Notes: generated by a model from the sequence alone, not told the origin. A DNA stretch of 64,000 nt from Pelodictyon luteolum (GCA_020721225.1 DYNE01000005.1:1-64000); one strand, 5' to 3'. Positions 1-14,502 are shown, counted from the stretch's first letter. A program made the numbers and translations.

Positions 1-87
1 TTTTGATTGTACTGTAATGAGTTACTGTTTTTTATTATGGGGAACTTCGGATTAACGTATTTCAAGAGGAAAAACAGAAAATAAAAA

Positions 88-116
88 AAGCCTGTAAGTC
101 TTTATCTTACAAGCTT
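88..116 (-). terminator. Rho-independent terminator after tRNA-Val
   Basis: Inverted repeat with a 6-bp core stem (TGTAAG/CTTACA) extended by AAGC/GCTT across one mismatch. On the minus strand it is followed by a run of T (the A-run at 83-89 on the plus strand). It lies 10 nt beyond the 3' end of the tRNA and would end transcription of the tRNA, possibly together with clpX. Confidence 0.75.
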
Positions 117-125
117 TTATACGGG

Positions 126-199
126 TGGGCGATAGAAGATTCGAACTTCTGACCTCTACCGTGTCAAGGTAGCGCTCTAACCAACTGAGCTAATCGCCC
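126..199 (-). tRNA. tRNA-Val (anticodon GAC)
   Basis: Read on the minus strand the sequence folds as a full cloverleaf. The acceptor stem is GGGCGAT/ATCGCCC, the D arm contains GCTCAGTTGGTTAGAGC, the anticodon stem is CTACC/GGTAG with loop TTGACAC (anticodon GAC, valine), and the T arm is AGAAG-TTCGAAT-CTTCT. The discriminator base is A. CCA is not encoded (the bases after A73 are CCC), so the tail must be added enzymatically. It lies 69 nt downstream of clpX on the same strand and is followed by a terminator hairpin. Confidence 0.97.
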
Positions 200-267
200 A
201 TCGTGAAGGGCAGTAAATATACGATTCCTGTTCAAAAAAGCAAATCACTTCACGATAGTTTGCCTGT

Positions 268-1581
268 TCAGGCTATTTTTTTCTTTTTGCCGTCTGCAGA
301 GAGATATTCAGGCGCTCCTTTGTTTTCAATGGTGTCCACGGTAATGATACATTTGTGAACGCCTTTGAGCGAGGGCAACTCGAACATGATGTCTATCATG
401 ACGTTTTCAAGCACTGAGCGCAAGGCTCTGGCGCCGGTTCCCCTGTCGATGGCTATGTCGACAACCTTGTCGAGCGCCTCTTCGGTGAATTCGAGCTCGA
501 CGCCGTCCATTTCGAAGAGTTTTTTGTACTGCTTGACCAGCGCGTTTTTGGGTTCGACAAGAATGTTTCGCAGTGCTATTTCGTCAAGCGGGTCGAGCGT
601 AGAAATAACCGGCAGTCTGCCGATAAACTCGGGGATAAGGCCGTACTCGTGCAAGTCGTCCTGGGTGACGAAGCGAAGAATTTCAGGATCGTAGCCGGTC
701 TGTTTGTTTTTCACCCTGGAACCGAATCCCATGGAGGATTTTGAGACCCTTTTGGCGATAAGTTTATCGAGTCCTTCGAATGCTCCGCCACAGATGAAGA
801 GGATGTTCTTTGTGTTGATGTTGATGAGCTGCTGCTCAGGATGCTTGCGGCCCCCTTTGGGCGGAACGCCTACAACCGATCCTTCGAGAATCTTGAGCAG
901 AGCCTGCTGCACGCCTTCGCCGGAAACATCTCGGGTAATGGATACGTTGGCTGATTTACGGGCTATCTTGTCGATTTCATCAACATAGATAATGCCGCGT
1001 TCGGCACGTTCGAGATCGAAATCCGAAGCGTGGAGGAGACGGGCAAGAATGGTTTCAACGTCGTCTCCTACGTAACCGGCTTCGGTGAGCGAGGTTGCAT
1101 CAGCGATAGTGAAGGGAACTTCAAGCAGGTTGGCCAGGGTCTGTGCGAGAAGCGTCTTGCCGGTTCCAGTCGGTCCTATGAGCAGAATGTTGCTTTTTTC
1201 TATGACAACTTCATCGGATTCATGTGACCATTCCTGCGAGTCGATTCTCTTGTAGTGGTTGTAAACCGCTACGGAAAGGGACTTTTTGGCTATGTCCTGA
1301 CCAACGACATACTGGTCGAGCGAGGCCATGATGGCTTTCGGACTGGCGATCCTTGGCTGAAAGGGTTTTTCAGGCTGACGATCGGCCGGTTTTATGGCGC
1401 TGATCTCCTTGCGAAGAATTTCATAGGAGGTTTTGATGCATCGATCGCAGATAAATGCTCCGGGACCGGCTACCATGCTGTTGACTTCAGCGGAACTACG
1501 TCCACAGAACGAACAGAATACCGGTTCGTTGCCGTTTCCGGTGCTTTTTCTTCCTCTGTCGGTGTCTTTAATTCTGGTCAT
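268..1581 (-). CDS. clpX: ATP-dependent Clp protease ATP-binding subunit ClpX
   Basis: AAA+ unfoldase that recognises tagged substrates and feeds them to the ClpP peptidase in the cytoplasm. The 437-residue protein has the expected order of parts. The N-terminal C4 zinc-binding domain has Cys23, 26, 45 and 48 (CSFC...CDRC). The Walker A motif GPTGTGKT lies near residue 137 and the Walker B motif IIYVDEID near 200. The GYVGDDVE segment and a sensor-2 motif (GTGARALRS) near the C terminus are also present. Length and motif order are normal for ClpX. It follows the DUF4404 gene by 41 nt on the same strand and may be transcribed with it; clpP is not in this window. Confidence 0.97.
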   Translation of the reverse strand: MTRIKDTDRGRKSTGNGNEPVFCSFCGRSSAEVNSMVAGPGAFICDRCIKTSYEILRKEISAIKPADRQPEKPFQPRIASPKAIMASLDQYVVGQDIAKKSLSVAVYNHYKRIDSQEWSHESDEVVIEKSNILLIGPTGTGKTLLAQTLANLLEVPFTIADATSLTEAGYVGDDVETILARLLHASDFDLERAERGIIYVDEIDKIARKSANVSITRDVSGEGVQQALLKILEGSVVGVPPKGGRKHPEQQLININTKNILFICGGAFEGLDKLIAKRVSKSSMGFGSRVKNKQTGYDPEILRFVTQDDLHEYGLIPEFIGRLPVISTLDPLDEIALRNILVEPKNALVKQYKKLFEMDGVELEFTEEALDKVVDIAIDRGTGARALRSVLENVMIDIMFELPSLKGVHKCIITVDTIENKGAPEYLSADGKKKKIA

Positions 1582-1622
1582 TGAATAAATAATGCCTTTT
1601 CTGATTACGGTTCTCTTGTCGG

Positions 1623-1895
1623 TTACAATCCCATTTTGGCCAGACTGTCGAGCAGATGCTGAATAGCCATGCTGAGTTTGGGATGATCAGCTTCGAAGTG
1701 GTTTATGGCTTCACCGAGACGCTCGGATATGGGTTCCTGTTCTTCGGATGCAGTGGCGCCTTTTTCGCTGAGAAGGTGCTGAATATCTTCCCGCAGAGCG
1801 GAGAGTACCGATACGGTGGTTTCATCTACGGAATCTACCTGCTCAAGCTCCTTGTGGAGATTATTGAGCATTTCGTTCAGTTGCTGTTTTTCCAT
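1623..1895 (-). CDS. DUF4404 family small protein
   Basis: A 90-residue acidic, mostly helical protein with no signal peptide or membrane segment. The start [13 protein letters not shown] fits the DUF4404 family; an ATG nine codons upstream (1922) is possible but would add a basic tail. The C-terminal part ([21 protein letters not shown]) matches the family pattern as I recall it. Function is unknown. It sits between gltD (69 nt upstream) and clpX on the same strand. The family assignment is by eye only. Confidence 0.7.
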   Translation of the reverse strand: MEKQQLNEMLNNLHKELEQVDSVDETTVSVLSALREDIQHLLSEKGATASEEQEPISERLGEAINHFEADHPKLSMAIQHLLDSLAKMGL

Positions 1896-1964
1896 TTTTC
1901 GCGGGCCTTGTTTGAGCATCAAAAAAAATTCTTACAGGTATAACAACCCTCGATGATGAATCGT

Positions 1965-3440
1965 TTAGGGCAGAAAGGTTGCACCCATCAGATACCGGTC
2001 ACATTCACGGGCTGCCGCACGGCCTTCGTTGATTGCCCAGACGACAAGGCTCTGTCCGCGCCGGGCGTCGCCGGCTGCAAAAATGCCCTGTTTGTTCGTT
2101 TTGCATGTTTTTTCGTCTGCTTTGATGTTGCCACGCGCATCCTGGATGACCTGAAGCTGCTGGAGCAGGTTTTCCTCCGGTCCGACAAAACCCATAGCAA
2201 GCAGAACAAGCTGAGCCGGTAAAATCTCTTCGGTTCCGGAAACCGGACGGGGTACGAAACGGCCTTCATCCATGACCCATTCGACCTGTGAAACCTCGAC
2301 GGAGGCGAGTGCCCCGGTACCCGAATCGAGAAATTTCTTGGTCATCATGCAGTAACGACGGGGATCACGTCCCTGAACTGCTTCAGCCTCTTCCTGACCG
2401 TAATCCACCTTGAAGGTTTTGGGCCATTCCGGCCACGGGTTGTCGAGCTGTCGCTCAAGAGAGGGTTTAGGCATGATCTCAAGCTGGATAACGCTTGTGC
2501 ATCCCTGACGAAGCGAGGTGGCTACGCAGTCCGTGCCGGTATCGCCGCCACCGATAACGATGACCTCTTTTCCGGTCGCCGAGAGCACTGGTTCAGTGCC
2601 GTCAAGAAGAGCTTTCGTACTGGAACGGAGAAAATCCATGGCAAAGTGTACCCCGGAGTGATTGCGCCCTTCTACGGTAAGATCCCGCGGCTTCGTGGCT
2701 CCGGTACAGAGCACAACGGCGTCGAACTCTTCGAGCAGTTTTTCGGCAGGATAATCGGTACCGACCTCGGTGGAGGTCATGAAGGTTATCCCTTCGGCTT
2801 TCATGATATCGATTCGGCGTTCAATAACCGTTTTCTTATCGAGTTTCATGTTGGGAATGCCATACATCATGAGTCCCCCGGCACGATCGTCACGCTCGAA
2901 CACGGTAACGCCGTGACCGGCCTTGTTGAGCTGGTCGGCGCAGGCAAGTCCTGCTGGGCCGGAACCGATTACGGCTACCCGTTTTCCGGTACGGCAGGCT
3001 ATCGCTTTGGGTGTAACCCAGCCTTCGGCGAAGGCGTGCTCGATTATCGAGCACTCAATATTTTTGATGGTGACCGCCGGCTCGATAATGCCAAGCACGC
3101 ACGATCCCTCGCATGGCGCGGGACAGACTCTTCCGGTAAACTCCGGAAAGTTGTTTGTTTTCATGAGCCTGTCGTATGCCTCGCGCCAGAACCCTTTGTA
3201 GATGTAGTCGTTCCACTCGGGAATCAGGTTATGAATCGGACATCCGCTGGCCATACCGCTGAGAAGGATGCCGGTATGGCAGTATGGGGTTCCGCAATCC
3301 ATACAGCGGGCGCCCTGCTTCTGCAGATCTCCCTCAGGCATCTCCTCGTGGAACTCCTTCCAGTCCTTTATCCTCTCCAGAGGATCCCTGTCGGATGGAA
3401 GGGCTCTCCGGAACTCCATAAATCCTTTTACTTTTCCCAT
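1965..3440 (-). CDS. gltD: Glutamate synthase (NADPH) small subunit
   Basis: FAD- and NADPH-binding subunit that passes electrons to GltB for conversion of glutamine plus 2-oxoglutarate to two glutamates. The N-terminal region has the cysteine motif [10 protein letters not shown] and a second set (CPAPCEGSC) typical of the Fe-S domain shared with dihydropyrimidine dehydrogenase. A Rossmann FAD motif ([10 protein letters not shown]) lies near residue 160 and an NADPH motif (GGGDTGTDC) near 300. The 491-residue length is normal. The start is supported by GAGAG eight bases upstream. It lies 48 nt behind gltB in a two-gene operon. Confidence 0.96.
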   Translation of the reverse strand: MGKVKGFMEFRRALPSDRDPLERIKDWKEFHEEMPEGDLQKQGARCMDCGTPYCHTGILLSGMASGCPIHNLIPEWNDYIYKGFWREAYDRLMKTNNFPEFTGRVCPAPCEGSCVLGIIEPAVTIKNIECSIIEHAFAEGWVTPKAIACRTGKRVAVIGSGPAGLACADQLNKAGHGVTVFERDDRAGGLMMYGIPNMKLDKKTVIERRIDIMKAEGITFMTSTEVGTDYPAEKLLEEFDAVVLCTGATKPRDLTVEGRNHSGVHFAMDFLRSSTKALLDGTEPVLSATGKEVIVIGGGDTGTDCVATSLRQGCTSVIQLEIMPKPSLERQLDNPWPEWPKTFKVDYGQEEAEAVQGRDPRRYCMMTKKFLDSGTGALASVEVSQVEWVMDEGRFVPRPVSGTEEILPAQLVLLAMGFVGPEENLLQQLQVIQDARGNIKADEKTCKTNKQGIFAAGDARRGQSLVVWAINEGRAAARECDRYLMGATFLP

Positions 3441-3488
3441 AACTCTCTTTTAATGCTTTTCCGAAGCAGTGCCGCCGCATGCCCGGGG

Positions 3489-8090
<4,602 letters not shown>

Positions 8091-8216
8091 ATTTTCAGGC
8101 ACAACTCATCTATAAAGTTTCAAAAAAAAGGCCATATATTGAATTAAAGTGCAGAATATAAGGTTTTTTTCAATAATAACGTTCCCCAAAAACCCCATGC
8201 GTCCGGCACCTGCACA

Positions 8217-8960
8217 CTATGCTTTTGCCTGCCCGGCAACAGCCTGAACGGCCTGTTTTATCGCTTCCTGATCGCCCAGATAATAGCTTCTGAGCGGTTT
8301 CAGATCGTCGTCAAGCTCATAGACCAGAGGAATTCCTGTAGGGATGTTGAGACCGACAATATCCTCCTCGGAAATGTTGTCGAGGTATTTGACCAGCGCG
8401 CGAAGCGAATTGCCGTGAGCAACGATAAGCACTTTTCTGCCTTTACGGATTTCAGGCTCGATGGTGTCGCGCCAGATCGGCAGAAAACGCTCTACGGTGT
8501 CTTTAAGACACTCGGAAAGGGGAATTTCGGCGTCACTGAGTTCCGCATACCGACGATCGGTTCCGGGATAGCGCTCATCATCCTTTTCGAGTACCGGAGG
8601 CGGTGTGTCGTAACTTCTTCTCCAGACAAGCACCTGCTCTTCACCGTATTTACGGGATGTTTCGGATTTGTTCAATCCCTGCAGCGCACCGTAATGACGC
8701 TCATTGAGCCTCCAGCTTTTCACGACCGGTATCCACATGAGATCCAGAACGTCAAGGGCGTTCCAGAGGGTCCTTATGGCTCTTTTCAGAACCGAGGTGT
8801 AGGCTATGTCAAAGGTCAGGCCAGCCTCTTTTATTGCCCGGCCTGCGTTTGAAGCCTCGATTCTGCCGTTGTCCGTAAGATCGATGTCATGCCAGCCGGT
8901 AAAACGGTTTTCCAGATTCCACTGGCTTTCGCCATGGCGCAATAAAACAAGTTTTATCAT
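8217..8960 (-). CDS. gpmA: 2,3-bisphosphoglycerate-dependent phosphoglycerate mutase
   Basis: Interconverts 3- and 2-phosphoglycerate in glycolysis and gluconeogenesis, using a phosphohistidine. The active-site motif LRHGESQWN is at residues 7-15 with His9 as the phosphate acceptor. The second histidine is in [10 protein letters not shown] near residue 186. The [13 protein letters not shown] and [12 protein letters not shown] segments match the cofactor-dependent family. Length (247) is normal. AAGGGG lies upstream of the ATG. It is monocistronic by orientation, 114 nt from the gltB start. Confidence 0.96.
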   Translation of the reverse strand: MIKLVLLRHGESQWNLENRFTGWHDIDLTDNGRIEASNAGRAIKEAGLTFDIAYTSVLKRAIRTLWNALDVLDLMWIPVVKSWRLNERHYGALQGLNKSETSRKYGEEQVLVWRRSYDTPPPVLEKDDERYPGTDRRYAELSDAEIPLSECLKDTVERFLPIWRDTIEPEIRKGRKVLIVAHGNSLRALVKYLDNISEEDIVGLNIPTGIPLVYELDDDLKPLRSYYLGDQEAIKQAVQAVAGQAKA

Positions 8961-9308
8961 AACGATTCCCCTTTGATCAGGATAGTTGCATTGATGGGCG
9001 ATATTTTCCCCCGTACCGTAGTATTCAGGCTTGTCAATTTACTATTCTCTCTTCCCTTTCTCAAACAGCATGAAAGAGTCCTTCATAAAAATTGTCCTGT
9101 ATCGCATACGTCCTGCAGGACGATCAGGAAATCCGTACGTCGAAAACAGGGGTTTCATAGCTCTGAAGCAGCCTGAGCGGCTACCGGGAGCATGTGAAGA
9201 AAATCCTTTGCCGACAGGCTTTCGGAGACAAATCGATACTCTTTCGAAACACTAAATACCTGATGTTGAGCGTCGAAGGGCTTTTTGTACGTTTTGAGTG
9301 TAGATTTA

Positions 9309-9325
9309 TAGAATGAAATATTCTA
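9309..9325. promoter_or_regulatory. Perfect inverted repeat, candidate operator
   Basis: TAGAAT-N5-ATTCTA is a perfect 6-bp dyad with a 5-bp spacer in the 474-nt region between divergent gpmA and the flavin oxidoreductase gene, 110 nt before the latter's start. The shape fits a dimeric repressor site. The AT-rich sequence could also form such a dyad by chance. Confidence 0.35.
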
Positions 9326-9434
9326 TCTTAAATAATTTTTGGCGTCGGGCGGGCCGTTATCTTCTGCGGCAGGCCAGCTGTCCCGGAAAAACCTCTCGGG
9401 ATGGTTAATGCTTTTACATTGGAATACACAGACA

Positions 9435-10694
9435 ATGATCGTAGACAATTTCAGGTTACAATTAGGCGGAAAAAAGTTTATACCGATCGTTATCGGCGGT
9501 ATGGGAGTAAACATATCGACAACTGAACTTGCCCTTGCGGCAGAAAAACTCGGTGGTGTCGGCCATATCTCGGATGCCGAGGTTTGTTACGTATGCGACC
9601 AGACTTTCAATACCTCGTACGTTTCGCGGAAAAGAAAACGGTATGCCGCCTATACCAATAATCCCGACAAGTCTGCGGTACTTTTCGATCTTGAAGAGGT
9701 TGCCGAAGCCCAGAAAAGATACATCGAGCACACCGTTTCACAGAAAACCGGAAAAGGTGCGATTTTTCTGAACTGCATGGAAAAACTGACCATGAACAAT
9801 GCGTCAGAAACCCTGAAGGTAAGACTTTCCGCCGCTCTGGATGCAGGCATCGACGGCCTGACACTTGCCGCAGGCCTCAATCTGCGCACCCTCGACCTTA
9901 TTCAGGATCATCCCCGGTTCCGCGACGCACAGATAGGCATCATCATTTCGTCGGTCAGGGCACTGGCCATTTTTCTGAAACGGGCCGTCCGTCTCAACCG
10001 GCTTCCGGATTATATTATCGTCGAAGGGCCTCTGGCTGGCGGACATCTGGGATTCGGTCCGCTCGACTGGCATACCTTCGATCTGAAAACCATCGTAACG
10101 GAAGTGCTCGACTTCCTGAAAAAAGAAAACCTTGCCATTCCGGTAATTCCTGCGGGAGGAATCTTTACCGGTACGGATGCGGCTGATTACCTCACCATGG
10201 GAGCTTCCGCGGTACAGGTTGCCACCCGTTTTGCCATTTCGAGGGAGGCCGGCCTGCCTTCTCCGGTAAAACAGGAGTATATCAATGCCGAAGAGAAAGA
10301 CATCGTGGTGAACATGGCATCGACGACCGGCTACCCGATGCGCATGCTGGTAAACTCGCCGACACTGTCCTACAACATTAAACCGAACTGCGAAGGGCTC
10401 GGCTATCTCCTGGAAAACGGCGGAAAATGCACCTATATCGACGCTTACTACAAAGCGCTCGAAACGAAAAAACCCGGCGAGAAGCTCACTCCTGTCGAAA
10501 AAACATGTCTCTGTACCGGCATGGCCCGCTACGACTGCTGGACATGCGGCCACATGACCTACCGCCTCAAGGATACCACAATCAGACTTGCCGATGGTTC
10601 ATGGCTGCTCCCTTCGGCCGAACATATTTTTCTTGACTACCAGTTCAGTAAAGATCATCAGATCAGATTGCCGGAACCCGGGAAAAGCGTATAA
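9435..10694 (+). CDS. Nitronate monooxygenase/FabK-like FMN oxidoreductase with C-terminal cysteine cluster
   Basis: A TIM-barrel FMN enzyme of the 2-nitropropane dioxygenase family, 419 residues. The N terminus PIVIGGMGVNIST, the glycine-rich GPLAGGHLGFG near residue 195 and IPAGGIFTG near 240 are the usual FMN and phosphate loops. Substrate is unknown; FabK-type enoyl-ACP reductases and nitronate monooxygenases share this fold. Compared with those (about 310-350 residues) it has a C-terminal extension with four cysteines (CLC...CWTC) that could bind a metal or Fe-S cluster. The ATG at 9435 starts the conserved region; ATG 9408 and TTG 9339 are alternatives. It stands alone. Confidence 0.8.
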   Translation: MIVDNFRLQLGGKKFIPIVIGGMGVNISTTELALAAEKLGGVGHISDAEVCYVCDQTFNTSYVSRKRKRYAAYTNNPDKSAVLFDLEEVAEAQKRYIEHTVSQKTGKGAIFLNCMEKLTMNNASETLKVRLSAALDAGIDGLTLAAGLNLRTLDLIQDHPRFRDAQIGIIISSVRALAIFLKRAVRLNRLPDYIIVEGPLAGGHLGFGPLDWHTFDLKTIVTEVLDFLKKENLAIPVIPAGGIFTGTDAADYLTMGASAVQVATRFAISREAGLPSPVKQEYINAEEKDIVVNMASTTGYPMRMLVNSPTLSYNIKPNCEGLGYLLENGGKCTYIDAYYKALETKKPGEKLTPVEKTCLCTGMARYDCWTCGHMTYRLKDTTIRLADGSWLLPSAEHIFLDYQFSKDHQIRLPEPGKSV

Positions 10695-10771
10695 GCGATT
10701 TTTTCTTTACATTACCTGAAGGAAGCTCCTGACAATCAGAAGTCTCAATAACAGACAATCAGGCTTCGGGT

Positions 10772-11797
10772 ATGAAAAAAAAAGCCGTACTATTTTTCAC
10801 TGCGGCGTTGTCCGCCGCCGTGCTGCTTGCCGCAGTTATCACCGTCAACCAGCTTGCCGCCTTCAGCGCACTGCTTGCGGGTTTGCATCCATATGCAGGG
10901 TATGCGTTTCTCTCGATCGCGTCGATACTTATTTTGTCGGCCCTGATAACGGGTATCGTTTTTTTTTCTTCTCCTTCCAGACCGGAACTGCCTCTGAATG
11001 AAACCGCAAAACAGTTTTCAGCATATCTGGCATATTTGGCAAAAACCGTTCCCGCACACTCCATGCACCCTGAACCGCTCCGCAGGGAGAAGGATCTGCG
11101 ATGGCTGCGAGCCAATCTGAAACTGCTTGAGGTTGATGCGCTGAACGCTACGAAACAGATAGCGACAAAGAATTTTTTTGTCGGAGCTTTTGCGCAAAAT
11201 ACCTCGTACGGCACAACGACTTCCCTCATGAACATTCTGAAAGTGGTCTGGAACACATACAGAATCCATCACAGAAGCCTGCATGCCATGGAGTTCGTCT
11301 CCCTGGTGCGGTCGGTTTATGCCTGTCTGCCGCTGTCCGACTTCAAAAAAGAGGATATACCGGCACATATCAAACCGATCATACAGTCTTCGTTCAGCAA
11401 TACGCTTTCGTCGCTTCTGCCGGGAGGCAACCTGCTGACGCCGTTTTTCATGAACCTGTTCATGGCCGGCGCAACCAATACCTATCTGACCTGTCTGGCC
11501 GGCATCATAACCATCAGGCAGAGCCAGATGATTTCGGAGGAGGACCGGAGGGATATCATTCAGCAGAGCATGTTCGAAGCATCGTTCATGCTCAAGGAGA
11601 TCGTCAGGGAGTGCAACCCTGTGCTTTCGGTCACCATCAGCAACGCCGTAAAGAAAGCAGGCATCGAAAGCCTCGATACCGTTCAGCCCCCGAATGTGGG
11701 CAACAATATCGCCCAGGACATCGTCTCCCACCTGGCAAGCTCCCTGAAGCATATCATCCGCGAGAACATCTCGGTCGAGAAAAATTCGGAGCAGTAG
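10772..11797 (+). CDS. Predicted membrane protein, faintly DUF697/YcjF-like
   Basis: The 341-residue protein begins with two hydrophobic segments (about residues 5-30 and 42-65), followed by a cytoplasmic helical region. A mildly hydrophobic segment containing SLLPGGNLLTPFFMNLFMAG lies near residue 220. That segment and the paired N-terminal helices are loosely reminiscent of DUF697 proteins, but I cannot confirm the relationship. No catalytic motif is visible. It follows the flavin oxidoreductase by 77 nt on the same strand and may be cotranscribed. The repeat-rich spacer begins right after its stop codon. Confidence 0.65.
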   Translation: MKKKAVLFFTAALSAAVLLAAVITVNQLAAFSALLAGLHPYAGYAFLSIASILILSALITGIVFFSSPSRPELPLNETAKQFSAYLAYLAKTVPAHSMHPEPLRREKDLRWLRANLKLLEVDALNATKQIATKNFFVGAFAQNTSYGTTTSLMNILKVVWNTYRIHHRSLHAMEFVSLVRSVYACLPLSDFKKEDIPAHIKPIIQSSFSNTLSSLLPGGNLLTPFFMNLFMAGATNTYLTCLAGIITIRQSQMISEEDRRDIIQQSMFEASFMLKEIVRECNPVLSVTISNAVKKAGIESLDTVQPPNVGNNIAQDIVSHLASSLKHIIRENISVEKNSEQ

Positions 11798-11823
11798 GAA
11801 GAATGTGGACAGTGGGCGGAGTG

Positions 11824-11865
11824 AGTGCGTTTCAGGGGACGCTCCTTATTATTTGTTACATTTTT
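11824..11865 (+). repeat. 42-nt direct repeat, copy 1
   Basis: The segment beginning AGTGCGTTTCAGGGGACGCT and ending TTACATTTTT recurs at 12003-12043 with one T missing. The two copies bracket a palindromic repeat array (11879-11999). The internal GGGGACGCTCCTTATTATT resembles short elements I associate with REP-type transposases; that link is inference. Confidence 0.8.
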
Positions 11866-11878
11866 ATTAGCGGAAGTA

Positions 11879-11999
11879 GCCGGTAGTCGGAGATGAGGAG
11901 TATCGTTTCGCTTCGCGAACGGGAGTATGCTCGCTGTCGCTTTGCGGAGTATAGCTCGCTTTGCTTCGCTGGAGTATCGCTTCGCGGTAGAAGAGAGGT
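11879..11999. repeat. REP-like hairpin array, locus A
   Basis: Alternation of GGAGTAT with short self-complementary stretches (CGTTTCGCTTCGCGAACG, then CTCGCTGTCGCTTTGCG and others). The same composite is seen in the opposite orientation at 20331-20770, including the flank that reads on the minus strand as CTCATCTCCGACTACCGG. It codes for no convincing protein. Confidence 0.8.
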
Positions 12000-12002
12000 T
12001 TC

Positions 12003-12043
12003 AGTGCGTTTCAGGGGACGCTCCTTATTATTGTTACATTTTT
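12003..12043 (+). repeat. 42-nt direct repeat, copy 2
   Basis: Near-identical to 11824-11865 (one T shorter), in the same orientation, directly after the hairpin array. Direct repeats on both sides of an array suggest either duplication by recombination or insertion of the array into a pre-existing element. Confidence 0.8.
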
Positions 12044-12137
12044 GGGAAGAAAGATCGTTGAAGAATGTGGGCTGGAAGAATGTGGGCGGTTGGCGAGAAA
12101 AGATGTCAGGCTCGCAAGCTATCCCGCCAACCAGCAC

Positions 12138-12581
12138 TCAGAACTGATTGCCTGCCTGCCCGGCATTTTCCGCGTTCTGCAATAACACAAAGGTTTTTCT
12201 GCCCCACCAGAGCCATATTTTCAGGGTATCGAGGTCGGTGCCGTTGATTTCGGATATCTCGTGCTGCGTCATGCCGAACATGTCGGCAAGAAGCACTGCA
12301 AGCTTGATGTCGTCGTAATACCGGCCGGTGGAATCGTCCTGCAGGTCGTGCGTTCTGCTACACCCCGTCTCCATAAAGCAGGAAAAAAGGTCGATGCTGA
12401 AATTGCTGAAATAGTATGCCCTGAACCGCTTGAGCAGTTCGTTCAGGGTGGTGTCGGCAACGACGTCACGATAGGTCCAGACCACAAGCTCTCTGGCCAG
12501 TATTTTTGAACCGGTCATCCACAGAGCAGTACGGTATAGCGTCTCCTGCAAGTCGAATACCGTTCTGCATGGCTCGCCCAT
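12138..12581 (-). CDS. Degenerate ECF sigma factor-like protein
   Basis: The 147-residue protein has no clear enzyme motif but has the layout of a shortened ECF sigma factor. The N terminus (LYRTALWMTGSKILARELV) mirrors the sigma region 2 pattern. The C terminus (MFGMTQHEISEINGTDLDTLK, continuing to WWGRKTF) mirrors the region 4.2 helix-turn-helix. The DNA-contacting positions look changed (a tryptophan pair where basic residues are usual), so it may be a non-canonical regulator rather than a working sigma factor. A near-perfect Shine-Dalgarno (AAGGAGGT) sits 4 nt before the ATG, implying strong translation. No adjacent anti-sigma gene is present. Confidence 0.5.
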   Translation of the reverse strand: MGEPCRTVFDLQETLYRTALWMTGSKILARELVVWTYRDVVADTTLNELLKRFRAYYFSNFSIDLFSCFMETGCSRTHDLQDDSTGRYYDDIKLAVLLADMFGMTQHEISEINGTDLDTLKIWLWWGRKTFVLLQNAENAGQAGNQF

Positions 12582-12728
12582 ATAACCTCCTTAGTTTGTG
12601 TGGTTATAATCGACAGATACAGAAATAAAAGGAATAGGATGAGTAATTTTGAGCGTATTCAGAAATAAAATATCGCGCAATTAGCATCATATTCGAAAAG
12701 TAAAAAACTTACTTCGTAATTCAAAGAA

Positions 12729-13187
12729 TTACCGACGGCGCAACTCCGAAAAAAAATCGCGAAGCAGTTCGGAACATTTGTTTTCCATGATGCCGCCGAT
12801 CACTTCCGGCTGGTGGTTGAGTTCCCTGCATCCTGTTATGTTCAGCACCGTACCCGAAGCGCCCATTTTCGGATCATAGGCTCCGAAAATGACTCGTCCG
12901 ACCTTTGCGTTGACGATTGCCCCTGCACACATGGGGCAGGGCTCCATGGTTACGGCCAGCGTGCATCCGTCGAGGTATTTGCTGCCGAGCGTGGCCATGG
13001 CCGAGGTGAGCGCGATCATCTCGGCGTGCGCAGTGGCGTCCGACAACGCTTCAACCTGATTGTGTCCTTTGCCGGCAATATTGCCGTTACTGTCGAAAAC
13101 GACCGCCCCTACGGGGACTTCTTTTTTTTCGTAGGCTTTCAACGCTTCCCGGAAGGCCTGTTCCATATAAAAGTTCAGATTGTGCAT
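12729..13187 (-). CDS. tadA: tRNA-specific adenosine deaminase
   Basis: Zinc deaminase that converts A34 to inosine in the tRNA-Arg(ACG) anticodon. The zinc and proton-transfer motif HAEMIAL (His/Glu near residues 56-58) and PCPMCAGAIVNAK (two Cys ligands near 87 and 90) are intact, and the FGAYDPKMGA segment is typical of TadA rather than of guanine deaminase. Length (152) is normal. The gene is alone, 147 nt upstream of the sigma-like gene and divergent from sucC. Confidence 0.92.
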   Translation of the reverse strand: MHNLNFYMEQAFREALKAYEKKEVPVGAVVFDSNGNIAGKGHNQVEALSDATAHAEMIALTSAMATLGSKYLDGCTLAVTMEPCPMCAGAIVNAKVGRVIFGAYDPKMGASGTVLNITGCRELNHQPEVIGGIMENKCSELLRDFFSELRRR

Positions 13188-13310
13188 ACATAAGAGCTTG
13201 AAACTTTAGTAAAAGGGTAAAATTTGCTATAATGAGGTTTACTTATCCCCATTTTCTTTGGCTTATGCAGCCGATGCCGTATTAACCATACAACAGTTAC
13301 CTGTAGTAAT

Positions 13311-14489
13311 ATGAACATTCATGAATATCAAGGCAAAGATATCCTGAAAAAATTCGGGGTCAGCGTGCCGAGAGGTATTGTGGCTTTTTCGCCTGATGAG
13401 GCAAAGCAGGCCGCCCAGCAGCTTTTTGAGGAACAGAGCAGCCCGGTTGTCGTTGTCAAGGCACAAATTCATGCCGGAGGGCGGGGAAAGGCCGGGGGCG
13501 TTAAACTTGCGAAGTCTCCCGACGAAGCTCTTGAAATTGCACACCAGATGCTCGGAGCAACCCTTGTGACGCATCAGACAGGTCCGGAGGGAAAACAGGT
13601 AAGCCGACTGCTGGTGGAAGAGGGCATGAACATCGACCGTGAATTCTATGTGGGCATCACCCTTGACCGTTCTACATCGAGAAATGTGCTGATGGTTTCA
13701 ACCGAAGGCGGCATGGAGATCGAAAAGGTCGCCGAAGAGACTCCGGATAAGCTCTTGAAAATCCAGGTTGATCCTCTCTATGGCCTGCAGGGGTTCCAGG
13801 CACGCGAAGCAGCATTTTTCCTTGGCCTCGAAGGCGAACAGTTCAGAAACGCAGTATCGTTTATCATTGCGCTTTACAACGCCTATATGACCATCGACGC
13901 TTCTCTTGCTGAAATCAATCCGCTTGTGGTTACCAAAGAAGGACGGGTGCTGGCTCTCGATGCTAAAATCAATTTCGACGGAAACGCGCTTTTCCGTCAC
14001 AAGGATTTTCTCGAGCTGCGCGACACCAACGAAGAGGATCCGTTCGAAGTGGAAGCTTCGAAATCAAACCTTAACTACGTCCGCCTTGACGGAAACGTCG
14101 GGTGCATGGTCAACGGCGCAGGCCTTGCCATGGCAACCATGGACATGATTCAGCTCGCAGGCGGAAGACCCGCAAACTTCCTCGACGTAGGTGGTGGAGC
14201 GAGTCCGGAAACCGTTGAGGAAGGCTTTAAAATTATTTTGAGCGACAAGAATGTCAAAGCGATTCTCGTCAATATCTTTGGTGGAATCGTCCGTTGCGAC
14301 CGCGTTGCCGGCGGCATTATCCAGGCCGCTCAGAAAATCGGACTCAACCTTCCGGTGATTGTTCGCCTTGAGGGTACCAATGCGGAGATCGCCCAGAAAA
14401 TGCTCGATGAATCCGGGCTGAACCTGATTGCTGCAAACGGCCTGCACGATGCAGCCGCAAAAGTCAACCAGGCGCTTGCAGTCGGCTGA
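13311..14489 (+). CDS. sucC: Succinyl-CoA synthetase (ADP-forming) beta subunit
   Basis: Forms or cleaves succinyl-CoA; in green sulfur bacteria it serves the reductive TCA cycle in the direction of succinyl-CoA synthesis. The N terminus [17 protein letters not shown] is diagnostic. The ATP-grasp domain carries [17 protein letters not shown] near residue 45. The C-terminal CoA-ligase domain has FLDVGGGA near 285 and [10 protein letters not shown] near 320. The 392-residue length is typical. No sucD follows; a strong terminator closes the transcript. Confidence 0.97.
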   Translation: MNIHEYQGKDILKKFGVSVPRGIVAFSPDEAKQAAQQLFEEQSSPVVVVKAQIHAGGRGKAGGVKLAKSPDEALEIAHQMLGATLVTHQTGPEGKQVSRLLVEEGMNIDREFYVGITLDRSTSRNVLMVSTEGGMEIEKVAEETPDKLLKIQVDPLYGLQGFQAREAAFFLGLEGEQFRNAVSFIIALYNAYMTIDASLAEINPLVVTKEGRVLALDAKINFDGNALFRHKDFLELRDTNEEDPFEVEASKSNLNYVRLDGNVGCMVNGAGLAMATMDMIQLAGGRPANFLDVGGGASPETVEEGFKIILSDKNVKAILVNIFGGIVRCDRVAGGIIQAAQKIGLNLPVIVRLEGTNAEIAQKMLDESGLNLIAANGLHDAAAKVNQALAVG

Positions 14490-14502
14490 CCGACTCGCAC
14501 AT

